DNA of 64,000 bases, from NCBI GenBank assembly GCA_964392245.1, contig CAYMOX010000017.1:1-64000 (forward strand), in the 5' to 3' direction. Source of the stretch: JAAUUJ01 sp964392245. Its GTDB lineage: Bacteria > Cyanobacteriota > Cyanobacteriia > Thermostichales > Thermostichaceae. Positions 8,938 through 17,426 of the stretch are shown piece by piece (the stretch's first letter is position 1; every line of letters begins with the position of its first letter). A program made the translations under genes and the position numbers. The notes under the pieces were generated by a model, which saw only the letters and a program-made list of their open reading frames with translations, made no database searches and was not told where the DNA came from.

Positions 8938-9231
8938 TCAGCGACAATGTTGAGACAACCAATTCGCAGAAAATATAGATTGACCATTGATTCGGGTACG
9001 GGCTTGCTTAATGACAGTTCCTTGTCTCATCCAATCGGAATCTTTGAGAGCCCTAATTGCTACTGCCTCCTCAGCATCACTTTTCATATCGACAAAAGCA
9101 AAACATTTGGATCTATCAGTTTCTTTCTCAAAGAAGATCTGAACCTGCTTTACGGAACCATATTTCCCAAAGATATCAGCAACTAGCTCCTCTTTAATAT
9201 CACCAATGAGGTTGCCAACATAGATACTCAT
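8938..9231 (-). CDS. RRM-domain RNA-binding protein (cyanobacterial Rbp type), divergent
   Basis: 97 residues forming a single RRM: RNP2 IYVGNL at 3-8 and RNP1 at about 42-49, with the beta-alpha-beta spacing of cyanobacterial Rbp proteins. The start at 9231 is chosen because RNP2 begins two residues in and GGAGAC precedes the ATG; a longer reading upstream runs into the desaturase gene. The RNP1 reads KCFAFVDM, so the usual glycine is a cysteine. The glycine-rich tail common in cold-induced Rbps is absent; the C-terminus ends SANWLSQHCR. It follows the desaturase by 38 bases on the same strand, so the two are probably co-transcribed. A cold-response role would fit but is inference. Confidence 0.85.
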   Translation of the reverse strand: MSIYVGNLIGDIKEELVADIFGKYGSVKQVQIFFEKETDRSKCFAFVDMKSDAEEAVAIRALKDSDWMRQGTVIKQARTRINGQSIFSANWLSQHCR

Positions 9232-9269
9232 AGCTGTCTCCAAAGTCTGAATGCGTCCCCAAAAATCAA

Positions 9270-10127
9270 TCAATGATGTAAAGGCACTACTACTTTTCGA
9301 GCTAAACCCAGGAATTGAAAGAATTGAATCACCCACCATGTGGGATCGATCTCCCACCATTTCCACCCTGCCTTTACAACCCTGGGATGGGCATGGCGGT
9401 TGTTGTGCCAGCCTTCCCCATAAGTAAGGAGAGCTACCCACCAAAGGTTAGGAGAGTTATCGGCAGAAGGAAAACAACGATAACCTTTCCAGTGTGTGGC
9501 TGAGTGGATCAGCCAGGTACTATGCCAAAGCAATACAGATCGGACAAACACACCATAGATGACAAATGACCATCCTCCTAGACAATACAATAAAATTCCT
9601 AGAGGGAGCTGTAGAAGTAAATAGTGACGATTGAGCCATCGGTAAAATGCTTCACGGCTTAGATCTGGGGCATTATTTTTGTATATAGTGTAGTCAAAAA
9701 AGCGATCGCGTTTGTAGAACAACCAAGCTATGTGACTCCACCAAAACCCTCTCTTACCAGAGCAAGGATCAAGTTCTTTATCCTCTGTATAGGCGTGGTG
9801 CTGGCGGTGTCCAGAAACCCAGAAGATCGGTCCCTCCTGTAAAGCTAAGGCTCCACTGATCGAAAGTATGTATTCAATCCAATTTGGGAGTAACAAGCTA
9901 CGATGTGACAGAAGGCGATGATATCCCAGACAAATTCCTAAGCTGCCCAACCACCAATGGAGAAAAATAGTAATGGCCAACGCTGACCAGGAAAAAAACC
10001 AGGGTGCTAAGAGTGCCAAGCTATGGAAAACAGCAAAGAACGTTATAGATATCCAATTTAGAGGATAGCGTTGAGCATCCTCTGCTGAAACCTGGGTGGA
10101 CTGCCCACCCATAGAACTCGACATCAT
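9270..10127 (-). CDS. acyl-lipid delta-9-type fatty acid desaturase (DesC-like)
   Basis: 285 residues of the membrane di-iron desaturase family, introducing a double bond into acyl chains of membrane lipids. Four membrane helices surround the histidine boxes: HRLLSH at 70-75, HRQHH at 107-111, and a third box at 241-245 that reads HNNRH where HNNHH is expected. GEGWHNN and GCxxWW-type context is otherwise normal. The start has GGAG upstream; MMSSSM offers alternative nearby ATGs. The gene holds the only HIP1 octamer noticed in the window (near 9703). It lies upstream of an RRM protein. Arg244 may affect metal binding or may be normal for a subfamily. Confidence 0.85.
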   Translation of the reverse strand: MMSSSMGGQSTQVSAEDAQRYPLNWISITFFAVFHSLALLAPWFFSWSALAITIFLHWWLGSLGICLGYHRLLSHRSLLLPNWIEYILSISGALALQEGPIFWVSGHRQHHAYTEDKELDPCSGKRGFWWSHIAWLFYKRDRFFDYTIYKNNAPDLSREAFYRWLNRHYLLLQLPLGILLYCLGGWSFVIYGVFVRSVLLWHSTWLIHSATHWKGYRCFPSADNSPNLWWVALLTYGEGWHNNRHAHPRVVKAGWKWWEIDPTWWVIQFFQFLGLARKVVVPLHH

Positions 10128-10365
10128 TCATCTCCATATTTGGGTAAAAAGTTTGGAACTATGGAGAGAATCGATCCATGGGCCTGATAAAGCTTATTAC
10201 CAATTCAAATCCCTACTCATAAAACTAACACGTCTCTTTAGAACTTACAAGGAAGACTGAGTTGTTCACCTAGGTGCCATGGCAAGAGTTGTGATTTAAA
10301 TGTCTGCTGTGTTCCGGTCTTCCAGATCCACTCATGTCACGGATATGCTGCAAAGTAAAAATGTG

Positions 10366-10585
10366 AGGTTTTATAGATGGGGCTCAGTAGATGGGTTGTT
10401 GGTCTGTATCTAGAGACATGGCAGGGAACCGAGGCAGAGATCACCACGCTCTGATTGCATTGGTAGGATTCCCAGGGACATTTACTGTTGTAGGGAAGTG
10501 AACGGATCTCGCCCTGGAACAGCAACGCGCGGATCAACTAGCCACTAAGCTGCAAGAACTGGGCGTTGATCCCGATCATCTCTAA
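10366..10585 (+). pseudogene. decayed Uma2-family endonuclease gene, C-terminal part
   Basis: Pieces in successive frames read like the end of a Uma2 (DUF820, PD-(D/E)XK-fold) protein: RFYRWGSVDG (10366-10395), then GLYLETWQGTEAEITTL from 10401, stops at 10452, 10464 and 10491, with DSQGHLLL and GSER between them, and finally ALEQQRADQLATKLQ... ending DPDHL and TAA at 10583-10585. LETWQG and the RA-DQLA-KLQELG-DPD tail are characteristic of the family. At least two frameshifts and three in-frame stops show it is not functional. No N-terminal half was recognised upstream. Uma2 genes are abundant in cyanobacteria and often found decaying. Confidence 0.8.
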
Positions 10586-10592
10586 AGATCAC

Positions 10593-11975
10593 TCAGGACA
10601 CATCGGCGTGCTCCCGCACCAGTTGTGCAGCAAAAGCAGACTCAGAGAAGGTACAGCCCAGATGTTGGGCAATGATCTGGGCATCCTGTTCCGCATTCCC
10701 CAGACAGTAGGTGGCCCCCGGGGAAGGGGTGACATTAAATATCAGACCAGCGCCTGGATTGATCTTGGCCTGCCCCAGAATCAGTTTTTGCTGTTGCTTA
10801 TCAATTAGCTGAGGTCGTACACCGCCATACCCCTTGGCAAACTCCAGATCCTCTAACTGCAACGTGGGCACAATTTTGCGGGCGTCCTTCAAAAAGAGGT
10901 GCCGATTCAATCGGGGGATCTCGAAGGCCATATTCTTGAACAGATAGTTGCGAATATCCCTGACCTTAAATAGATCCCAGAACACCTTGGCCACCGCTGC
11001 ATCGGGTCGCAACACTCGCAGAAAGTCCAAAAGCGTGCCGGGGTTATAGCGCTCCAACAGGGGCAGAGGCAGAGCCGTGGGGCCGAAGCGAGTCTTGCCG
11101 GGCACCAGCACATCCGGATCGCCGTGAATGGCAGCAAAGGGAAGGTTGTCATTCTGAACCGTGTACACCTTGCCATTGAGAACTGCCGGGGTGAAATAGA
11201 AGCTCCCCGCCATGGGCAGACAGGAATAGTGCAGTCCATGCCCCATCTGATGGGCCAGCAGCAGGCTATGCCCCCCAGCACAGACCACAACCATCCGTGC
11301 CCGTAGCCGCCGATCCGCGGTGATCAGCTCATAGCTCTGCCCCGAAGCTTCCTCGATCCGCAACACCTGGGTGCGCAGACTCAGATCAATCTGCTTATCC
11401 GACTGCTGCGCCATCTCCAGAAAGGAATGGGCCAGGGCCCCATAATTGACCGCCGAATATTCACTTGTTACCCCCAGGGCCACCAGGTCTTCCGGTCGCT
11501 CTCCCCCCTGACCCTGCACCACCTTTGGCTCCAGAGCCTGGATCTCTGCTTTCTCCAGCAGCCTCAACCCAGGATAATGGGGTCGAAAATCCTCAAACCG
11601 CTGTCTGAGCAAATCACACTCACGGGAGCCCACCCCCAACACCATCTTTGAGTAGGGAAACACGATCTGGGATCGTTGAGCCGCAGGCAGTTGCTTGGCA
11701 TAGTGAGTGATCATGGAGGCAGCCCGCCGCACCGTCAGCGCCTTTTGCAGCGAGTAATTGGTTTCAATCTCCCCACAATGGATCGTCTGGCTATTGCTAC
11801 TGGCACGAGAATTGACGGTGGCTACATCGGCATACTTTTCCAGCAGGGCCAGCCGTTTGAGATCGGTGAAGGCGGAGAGGACGTAGAGAAGGGCCGTGCC
11901 CGAGACCCCTCCCCCCACAATGACAACATCGTATTGCGCCTGCGAATTCAACCCCATGAGTTCTGAGCATCCCAA
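10593..11975 (-). CDS. mqo: malate:quinone oxidoreductase
   Basis: 460 residues of the FAD-dependent Mqo family, oxidising malate to oxaloacetate and passing electrons to the membrane quinone pool. The dinucleotide-binding motif VVIVGGGVSG is at about 17-26, followed by the family signature ASSNSQTIHCGEIETNY. A C-terminal GYGGVRPQ segment also fits. The reading starts at a TTG preceded by GGAG; an ATG six codons later (11957) is an alternative with a weaker upstream site. It is divergent from fbp with about 116 bases between the starts. A distinction from L-2-hydroxyglutarate oxidases rests on the SNSQTIHCG motif. Confidence 0.85.
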   Translation of the reverse strand: MGCSELMGLNSQAQYDVVIVGGGVSGTALLYVLSAFTDLKRLALLEKYADVATVNSRASSNSQTIHCGEIETNYSLQKALTVRRAASMITHYAKQLPAAQRSQIVFPYSKMVLGVGSRECDLLRQRFEDFRPHYPGLRLLEKAEIQALEPKVVQGQGGERPEDLVALGVTSEYSAVNYGALAHSFLEMAQQSDKQIDLSLRTQVLRIEEASGQSYELITADRRLRARMVVVCAGGHSLLLAHQMGHGLHYSCLPMAGSFYFTPAVLNGKVYTVQNDNLPFAAIHGDPDVLVPGKTRFGPTALPLPLLERYNPGTLLDFLRVLRPDAAVAKVFWDLFKVRDIRNYLFKNMAFEIPRLNRHLFLKDARKIVPTLQLEDLEFAKGYGGVRPQLIDKQQQKLILGQAKINPGAGLIFNVTPSPGATYCLGNAEQDAQIIAQHLGCTFSESAFAAQLVREHADVS

Positions 11976-12091
11976 AGTCTTTTCTCCAGCCTATTGCATT
12001 CCTGAAGTAAATCTGTAACTCTGCTTGCTTTCACAGTATTTTCAGGCAGTCTACGTAGCATGGAAGCAAAAGGGTATTTTCTGCATTCCTC

Positions 12092-13132
12092 ATGATTTCT
12101 TCTCCCCTCTCCCCTCCCCTCAGCTCTACCGATCAGGAAATGTCGCGCGATGTCATGACCCTGTCTCGCCATGTGCTGCAGCAGTTTGAGTCCTTTAGTG
12201 CCGATGCCCAGGACTTCAGTGCCCTGATGACCCGCATTGCCCTGGCCGGAAAGCTGATCGCCCGCCGCCTCAGTCGGGCTGGCCTGGTGGAAGACACGCT
12301 GGGGGTGACCGGCACCGTCAATATTCAGGGGGAAGTGCAGCAACAGATGGATGAGTATGCCAACAACGCCTTCATCCGCGTGCTCGAGCAAACGGGACTG
12401 GTCTGTCGCCTGGTTTCCGAAGAAATGAAGCAACCTGCCCGTCTGCCGGAAAACTGTGCCCTCAGCCGTTTTGCCCTCGTCTTTGATCCCCTGGACGGCT
12501 CCTCCAATATTGATGCAGATCTGACCGTGGGCACCATCTTTTCAATCCTGCGGGCCGAGGGGTTGGATGAGGGCCAGAATGAAGATCTGCTCCAGCCGGG
12601 GGTGCAACAACTGGCGGCAGGATACATTCTCTACGGTCCCAGTACCCAGTTCATCTACTCCATGGGCAAAGGGGTGCATGCCTTCACCCTCGATCCCAGT
12701 TTGGGGGAATTCATTCTCTCCCAGAGCCACCTTCAGATTCCCGCCCAGGGATTCACCTACAGTGTCAATGAAGGCAACTTCTGTCAGTGGGCTGAACCGA
12801 TCCAGCACTACATTCGGCATGTCCACCGTCAGGAGGGCTACAGTGCTCGCTACAGTGGTGCCCTGGTGGCGGATGTACATCGCATTCTTCTCAAGGGGGG
12901 CGTCTACCTTTATCCGGGAACCCTGAAAAAACCTGAGGGCAAACTTCGGCTAATGTATGAAGCATCTCCCCTGGCTTATCTGGTAGAACAGGCGGGGGGA
13001 TTGGCCTCCACCGGGCGGGAGCGGATCCTGACCCTGCAACCCCAGAGCCTGCACCAACGGGTCCCTCTCGTGATCGGAAGTCCTGACAATGTCAGGGAAG
13101 TGGAACAGTTTTTGTCCTCACTCCAGGCGTAA
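12092..13132 (+). CDS. fbp: class I fructose-1,6-bisphosphatase
   Basis: 346 residues, the usual length. It hydrolyses fructose-1,6-bisphosphate to fructose-6-phosphate in gluconeogenesis and the Calvin cycle. The metal and phosphate-binding signature DPLDGSSNID spans 132-141; GTVNIQGE and the glutamates of LVSEE (about 108-112) are further metal-site elements, and YSARYSGALVADVHRIL with the KLRLMYEASP segment is typical of class I. zwf follows 33 bases after the stop, the common cyanobacterial fbp-zwf order. The two enzymes act in opposing directions of carbon flow, so co-transcription implies post-translational control (inference). Confidence 0.95.
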   Translation: MISSPLSPPLSSTDQEMSRDVMTLSRHVLQQFESFSADAQDFSALMTRIALAGKLIARRLSRAGLVEDTLGVTGTVNIQGEVQQQMDEYANNAFIRVLEQTGLVCRLVSEEMKQPARLPENCALSRFALVFDPLDGSSNIDADLTVGTIFSILRAEGLDEGQNEDLLQPGVQQLAAGYILYGPSTQFIYSMGKGVHAFTLDPSLGEFILSQSHLQIPAQGFTYSVNEGNFCQWAEPIQHYIRHVHRQEGYSARYSGALVADVHRILLKGGVYLYPGTLKKPEGKLRLMYEASPLAYLVEQAGGLASTGRERILTLQPQSLHQRVPLVIGSPDNVREVEQFLSSLQA

Positions 13133-13165
13133 CCATCTATCGTTTCTTTTTAGGGTGAACTCTTC

Positions 13166-14707
13166 ATGCTGCTGACACAGAATCCTCTGCGCGTTGGACT
13201 CAGTCAAGAACGGACCCCAGGTCCCTGCATTCTCGTACAATTTGGCGCATCTGGGGATCTAGCAGCTCGCAAGTTGATTCCCTCCTACTACCGCCTCTTT
13301 TTAAAGCGACGCTTGCCCCCCGAGTTCACCTTGGTGGGAGTGGCCCGCCGTGACTGGAGTCATGAAACCTATCGCGAGAAAATGCGGGCCGCGATGCAGG
13401 AGTTTGCCCCTACTGATCTAGGCCCCGAAGCTGCCTGGGAGGACTTCGCCAGTCGGCTTTTCTTTTGTCGTCTGGATATTAATGATCCCGAGGCCTACCG
13501 CGCGCTGGATGAAATGCTCACCCAGCTGGATCAGGAGCGAGCCACGCGGGGAAATCGCATCTTTTATCTGGCCGTATCTCCAGACTTCTACGCCGAGGCT
13601 GTTCAGCAACTGGGGACCGCAGGCATGCTGACGGATCCTGAAAAAACGCGCGTGGTGATCGAGAAACCCTTTGGACATGATCTCACCTCCGCCCAGGAAC
13701 TGAACCGGATTGTGCAGCAGGTGTGCAAAGAGGAGCAGATCTACCGCATTGATCACTACCTGGGTAAAGAAACTGTCCAAAACCTGCTGGTCTTTCGCTT
13801 TGCCAATGCCATCTTCGAGCCCCTCTGGAACCGCAACTACATCGATCACATCCAGATCTCAGTGGCTGAAACCGTGGGTGTGGAAGATCGGGCTGGATAC
13901 TATGACTCCTCCGGCGCCCTGCGGGATATGGTGCAAAATCACCTGATGCAGATCTACTGCCTCACCGCCATGGAACCTCCCGTGAGTCTGGGCAGCGATG
14001 GAGTACGGGATGAGAAAACCAAGATCCTGCAGGCCACCCGCATTGCCGATGTCCGCAACATTACCAATGCCGCGATCCGGGCTCAGTATGCTGCGGGCTG
14101 GATGGGGGGTAAGGGAGTGCCGGGATATCTGGAGGAACCCAATGTCAATCCCGATTCCACCACCCCCACCTATGTGGCCTTGAAGCTGGAATGCGATACC
14201 TGGCGCTGGCAGGGAGTGCCCTTTTATCTGCGCACGGGGAAGCGTCTGCCCAAGAAGGTGTCCGAGGTGGCAATCTTCTTCCGGCAGGTGCCCCTCTCCC
14301 TCTTCCCCACGGTGGCCCACGAGGTCAGTCCCAATATTCTCGCCCTGCGGATCCAGCCCAATGAGGGCATTTCCCTGCGCTTTGAAGCCAAAGTCCCGGG
14401 GCCCGAGATCCGCACCCGCTCGGTGGATATGGACTTTCGTTACGGCACCACCTTTGCCGGGGGCACCCCTGATGCCTATGAGCGGTTGCTGTTGGACTGT
14501 ATGTTGGGGGATCAAACCCTCTTCACCCGTTCCGATGAGGTGGAAGCCGCCTGGCGAGTTGTCACCCCGATCCTGTCAGCCTGGGAAACGGAAGGGAATG
14601 GTAGTACTCCACCCCCGCCTGTCCATATCTACGAAGCCGGAACCTGGGGACCCCAAACTGCTGAGGAACTGCTCACCCGTGATGGTCGTCGCTGGCGTCG
14701 CCTCTGA
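13166..14707 (+). CDS. zwf: glucose-6-phosphate 1-dehydrogenase
   Basis: 513 residues. First enzyme of the oxidative pentose phosphate pathway, making 6-phosphogluconolactone and NADPH. The NADP-binding motif GASGDLAARKL is at 27-37 and the substrate/catalytic motif RIDHYLGKE at 194-202. RTGKRLPKK and the C-terminal DCMLGDQTLF are also conserved. In cyanobacteria opcA, encoding a G6PD assembly/activation factor, usually follows zwf; here the next gene is a convergent ABC permease whose stop codon abuts the zwf stop with no base between (TGATCA is two back-to-back stops). opcA is not seen elsewhere in the window. Confidence 0.96.
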   Translation: MLLTQNPLRVGLSQERTPGPCILVQFGASGDLAARKLIPSYYRLFLKRRLPPEFTLVGVARRDWSHETYREKMRAAMQEFAPTDLGPEAAWEDFASRLFFCRLDINDPEAYRALDEMLTQLDQERATRGNRIFYLAVSPDFYAEAVQQLGTAGMLTDPEKTRVVIEKPFGHDLTSAQELNRIVQQVCKEEQIYRIDHYLGKETVQNLLVFRFANAIFEPLWNRNYIDHIQISVAETVGVEDRAGYYDSSGALRDMVQNHLMQIYCLTAMEPPVSLGSDGVRDEKTKILQATRIADVRNITNAAIRAQYAAGWMGGKGVPGYLEEPNVNPDSTTPTYVALKLECDTWRWQGVPFYLRTGKRLPKKVSEVAIFFRQVPLSLFPTVAHEVSPNILALRIQPNEGISLRFEAKVPGPEIRTRSVDMDFRYGTTFAGGTPDAYERLLLDCMLGDQTLFTRSDEVEAAWRVVTPILSAWETEGNGSTPPPPVHIYEAGTWGPQTAEELLTRDGRRWRRL

Positions 14708-15484
14708 TCAGCGAGCCCAGTGAATGAAGTAACGCTCTAGGGAGGCAAAGAAGCTGTAGAGCAGGATCCCCATTAGGGAGAGCACCACCAGCCCCAGAAA
14801 CACCAGCGGCACATCCAGCGAGGAACTGGCGGAGACGATCACGTAGCCAATGCCGCCATTGGACGCCACGGTCTCTGAGATCACGGTGCCAATAAAAGCG
14901 GACGAGATGGCAATCTTCAGCGAAGCAAAAAAGTAGGGCAGGCTGTGGGGGAGGCCCACCTTCTGGAACATTTCCCATTGAGAGGCCCCCAACGCCCGCA
15001 ACACGTCCTGCATTTCAGGCTCAACGGTATCCAGACCCACCGCCACATTCACGGCAATCGGAAAGAAGGCCAGCAAAAAGGAGGTGATCACCGCAGGCAC
15101 CGTGCCCACCCCAAACCAGATCACCAGCAGGGGCACCAGGGCCACCTTGGGAATGGTATTGAACCCCACCAACAGCGGGTAAAAGGTTATGTAGGCCAGG
15201 CGGGAATACCCCAGCAGGAACCCCAATCCCATGCCTGCCACCAGGGCAGCTCCAAAGCCGATCAGGGTGGCCAGTAGGGTGCGCAGCGCATGCTGCAGGA
15301 CCACTTCACCGTAGTCATCCACCGTCCCCAGAATGGCAGTGGGAGCTGGCAAAATAAACTGGGGAATCTTCAACACATGCACAATCCCCTCCCAGATCAG
15401 GAGCAGCAAGATGGCGGCAGCCACGGGTAGAGCAATAGCGGCCTGACGACTGCGCAGAAAGCGACCAAGAGCAGATCTGGACAT
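14708..15484 (-). CDS. ABC transporter permease (SsuC/TauC/NrtB-like)
   Basis: 258 residues with about six membrane helices and the EAA cytoplasmic loop (LRALGASQWEMFQKVGLP...), of the BPD_transp_1 type used in nitrate, sulfonate, taurine and thiamine-precursor importers. Features such as FNTIPKVALVPLLVIWFG and ETVASNGGIGY fit this group. It follows the ATPase gene by 15 bases. No periplasmic binding-protein gene is adjacent, so the substrate cannot be assigned. Its last codon abuts the end of zwf on the opposite strand. Confidence 0.88.
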   Translation of the reverse strand: MSRSALGRFLRSRQAAIALPVAAAILLLLIWEGIVHVLKIPQFILPAPTAILGTVDDYGEVVLQHALRTLLATLIGFGAALVAGMGLGFLLGYSRLAYITFYPLLVGFNTIPKVALVPLLVIWFGVGTVPAVITSFLLAFFPIAVNVAVGLDTVEPEMQDVLRALGASQWEMFQKVGLPHSLPYFFASLKIAISSAFIGTVISETVASNGGIGYVIVSASSSLDVPLVFLGLVVLSLMGILLYSFFASLERYFIHWAR

Positions 15485-15499
15485 ACGGTGATCCCTGAC

Positions 15500-16324
15500 T
15501 CAATAGCTGCGTTGAATATGCTTGCGAATTGCCGCCACCCGGTGGTGAAACTCATCCGACAGACACATCTCCAGGGTGCGGGGGCGGGGCAGATCCACCG
15601 GCAGACGGAAGATGATGCTGCTGGGGCGAGGGCTCATCACATAGACCGTATCCGAGAGAAACACAGCCTCCCGCAGATCATGGGTGATCAGCAAACTGGT
15701 GCAGGCGGTGCGCCGCCACAACTGCTGTAACATCTCCCACATGTCTTCCCGTGTAAAGGCATCCAGCGCCCCAAACGGCTCATCCAGCAGCAGGATCTCC
15801 GGCTGATGGATCAGGGCCCGGCAGAGGGAGGTTCGCTGTTTCATCCCGCCCGACAGCTGCCAGGGATAGCGCTTGAGAAATCCTTCTAAACCCACGGTGG
15901 CCAGCAACTCCTGAGCCGCAGTTTGGTGCTGGGGAAGCTGTTGCTTGAAAGTGCGCTTAAAGGGCTCCACCACTTCCAGCGGCAGCAGCACATTTTGCAA
16001 GGTGGTGCGCCAGGGCAAGAGGACTGGATTCTGAAAGGCAATCCCGACACTGCGCAGCGGTCCGGTAATCGGTTGTCCTTGAAACCGGATCTCACCGCCA
16101 TGCTCAGTGTGTAACCCAGACACCATGCGTAGGAGCGAAGTTTTGCCACAACCACTGGGACCGACAATAGAGACAAACTCGGCGGGGCGCAGCGCAAAGG
16201 TGGCATCACGGATGATCTCGATGGGATGTCCATCCGTTTGAAACTGTAAAGAAACCTGTTGGAACTCCAGCACCGTGCCGTCGGTTCCTGGCGCAGCGGC
16301 CACTGTCAGGGGAGACTCCAGCAT
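15500..16324 (-). CDS. ABC transporter ATP-binding protein (SsuB/TauB/NrtD-like)
   Basis: 274 residues: Walker A GPSGCGKTS near 56-64, Q-loop FQNPVLLPW, signature LSGGMKQR, Walker B LLLDEPFGALD and switch histidine in ITHDLREA. The RVSEAL-free, short C-terminus places it with the nitrate/sulfonate/taurine importers. It powers the permease encoded 15 bases downstream, and together they lack a neighbouring solute-binding protein. It is divergent from crtE with about 165 bases between. Confidence 0.9.
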   Translation of the reverse strand: MLESPLTVAAAPGTDGTVLEFQQVSLQFQTDGHPIEIIRDATFALRPAEFVSIVGPSGCGKTSLLRMVSGLHTEHGGEIRFQGQPITGPLRSVGIAFQNPVLLPWRTTLQNVLLPLEVVEPFKRTFKQQLPQHQTAAQELLATVGLEGFLKRYPWQLSGGMKQRTSLCRALIHQPEILLLDEPFGALDAFTREDMWEMLQQLWRRTACTSLLITHDLREAVFLSDTVYVMSPRPSSIIFRLPVDLPRPRTLEMCLSDEFHHRVAAIRKHIQRSY

Positions 16325-16490
16325 GATCTGAGGGTTGCTCTGGGCAATTTTTCTCCACTAGACCAGAGTCAATCCTGGCCATCTGTATTCAAAGATACGG
16401 CGATGGACTCTGATAAGAAAAGTTAGGAGCCGCTGTCGCCACGCTAATCTATATAGCGGATCCTGATGCCTGCACCCTAAGGAGAACGCC

Positions 16491-17384
16491 TTGGATGTCC
16501 AAAGTTTTAATCTGAAAGAGTACCTAGCCGCCCGCAAAGCGCTGGTGGAGCAAGCATTGTCGGATTCCCTTCCGGTCAGCTATCCCGAGAGTCTCTACAA
16601 CTCCATGCGCTACAGTTTGCTGGCAGGAGGAAAACGACTGCGTCCGATCCTCTGTCTGGCGGCCTGTGAGTTGGCTGGGGGAGACGTGGCTCAGGCCCTG
16701 CCCACCGCCTGTGCTCTGGAAATGATCCACACCATGTCGCTGATCCATGACGATCTGCCCGCCATGGACAACGATGACTACCGGCGGGGCCAACTGACGA
16801 ACCATAAGGTTTTTGGCGATGCCATGGCGATTTTGGCGGGGGATGCCCTGCTGGCTTATGCCTTTCAGGTGGTGGCAGAGGAGACCCAAAATGTCGATCC
16901 TTATCGCCTGCTGCAGGTGATCGGTCGCCTGGGGAAAGCGGTGGCCGCCAGCGGCTTGGTGGGGGGACAGGTGGTGGATCTGGAATCCGAGGGCAAGCCC
17001 ATCCCCCTGGAGACTCTGGATTTTATTCATGCCCACAAGACGGGTGCTCTGCTGGAGGTTTCGGTGGTGTCGGGAGGACTGCTGGGGGGAGCCGATGCGG
17101 AGATGGTGCAGAACCTGACCGACTATGCTCATGATATTGGCCTCGCCTTCCAGATCATTGACGATATTCTTGATGTCACCGCCACCAGTGAACAGCTGGG
17201 CAAAACCGCAGGCAAAGATGTGGTGGCGGCCAAAGCCACGTATCCTAGTATCTGGGGAATAGAGGTGTCGAGGCAAAAAGCGGAAGCCCTGATCCAGTCT
17301 GCCAAACAGCACCTGGCCCCCCATGGTCAGGCAAATGTACCGCTACTGGCCCTCGCTGACTTTATTACCCAGCGCACCCATTGA
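16491..17384 (+). CDS. crtE: geranylgeranyl diphosphate synthase
   Basis: 297 residues of the trans-isoprenyl diphosphate synthase family, condensing IPP with allylic diphosphates to supply GGPP for carotenoids, phytol and quinones. The first aspartate-rich motif is DDLPAMDNDD at 87-96; the second is IIDDILD near 220. GGKRLRP at about 46-52 binds IPP. The start is TTG: AAGGAG lies six bases before it, and the nearby ATG at 16495 is in another frame that stops at once. In cyanobacteria this gene is commonly followed by a DUF212 gene, as here. A farnesyl synthase is less likely given that context. Confidence 0.92.
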   Translation: MDVQSFNLKEYLAARKALVEQALSDSLPVSYPESLYNSMRYSLLAGGKRLRPILCLAACELAGGDVAQALPTACALEMIHTMSLIHDDLPAMDNDDYRRGQLTNHKVFGDAMAILAGDALLAYAFQVVAEETQNVDPYRLLQVIGRLGKAVAASGLVGGQVVDLESEGKPIPLETLDFIHAHKTGALLEVSVVSGGLLGGADAEMVQNLTDYAHDIGLAFQIIDDILDVTATSEQLGKTAGKDVVAAKATYPSIWGIEVSRQKAEALIQSAKQHLAPHGQANVPLLALADFITQRTH

Positions 17385-17426
17385 ACCGCAGCAGTTGCCC
17401 TCCCTATCTTTACGGATCCCTTGTCT

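Noticed and set aside
12542..12880. 112-codon minus-strand frame within fbp
   Set aside because: Antisense to a fully conserved enzyme; no independent evidence.
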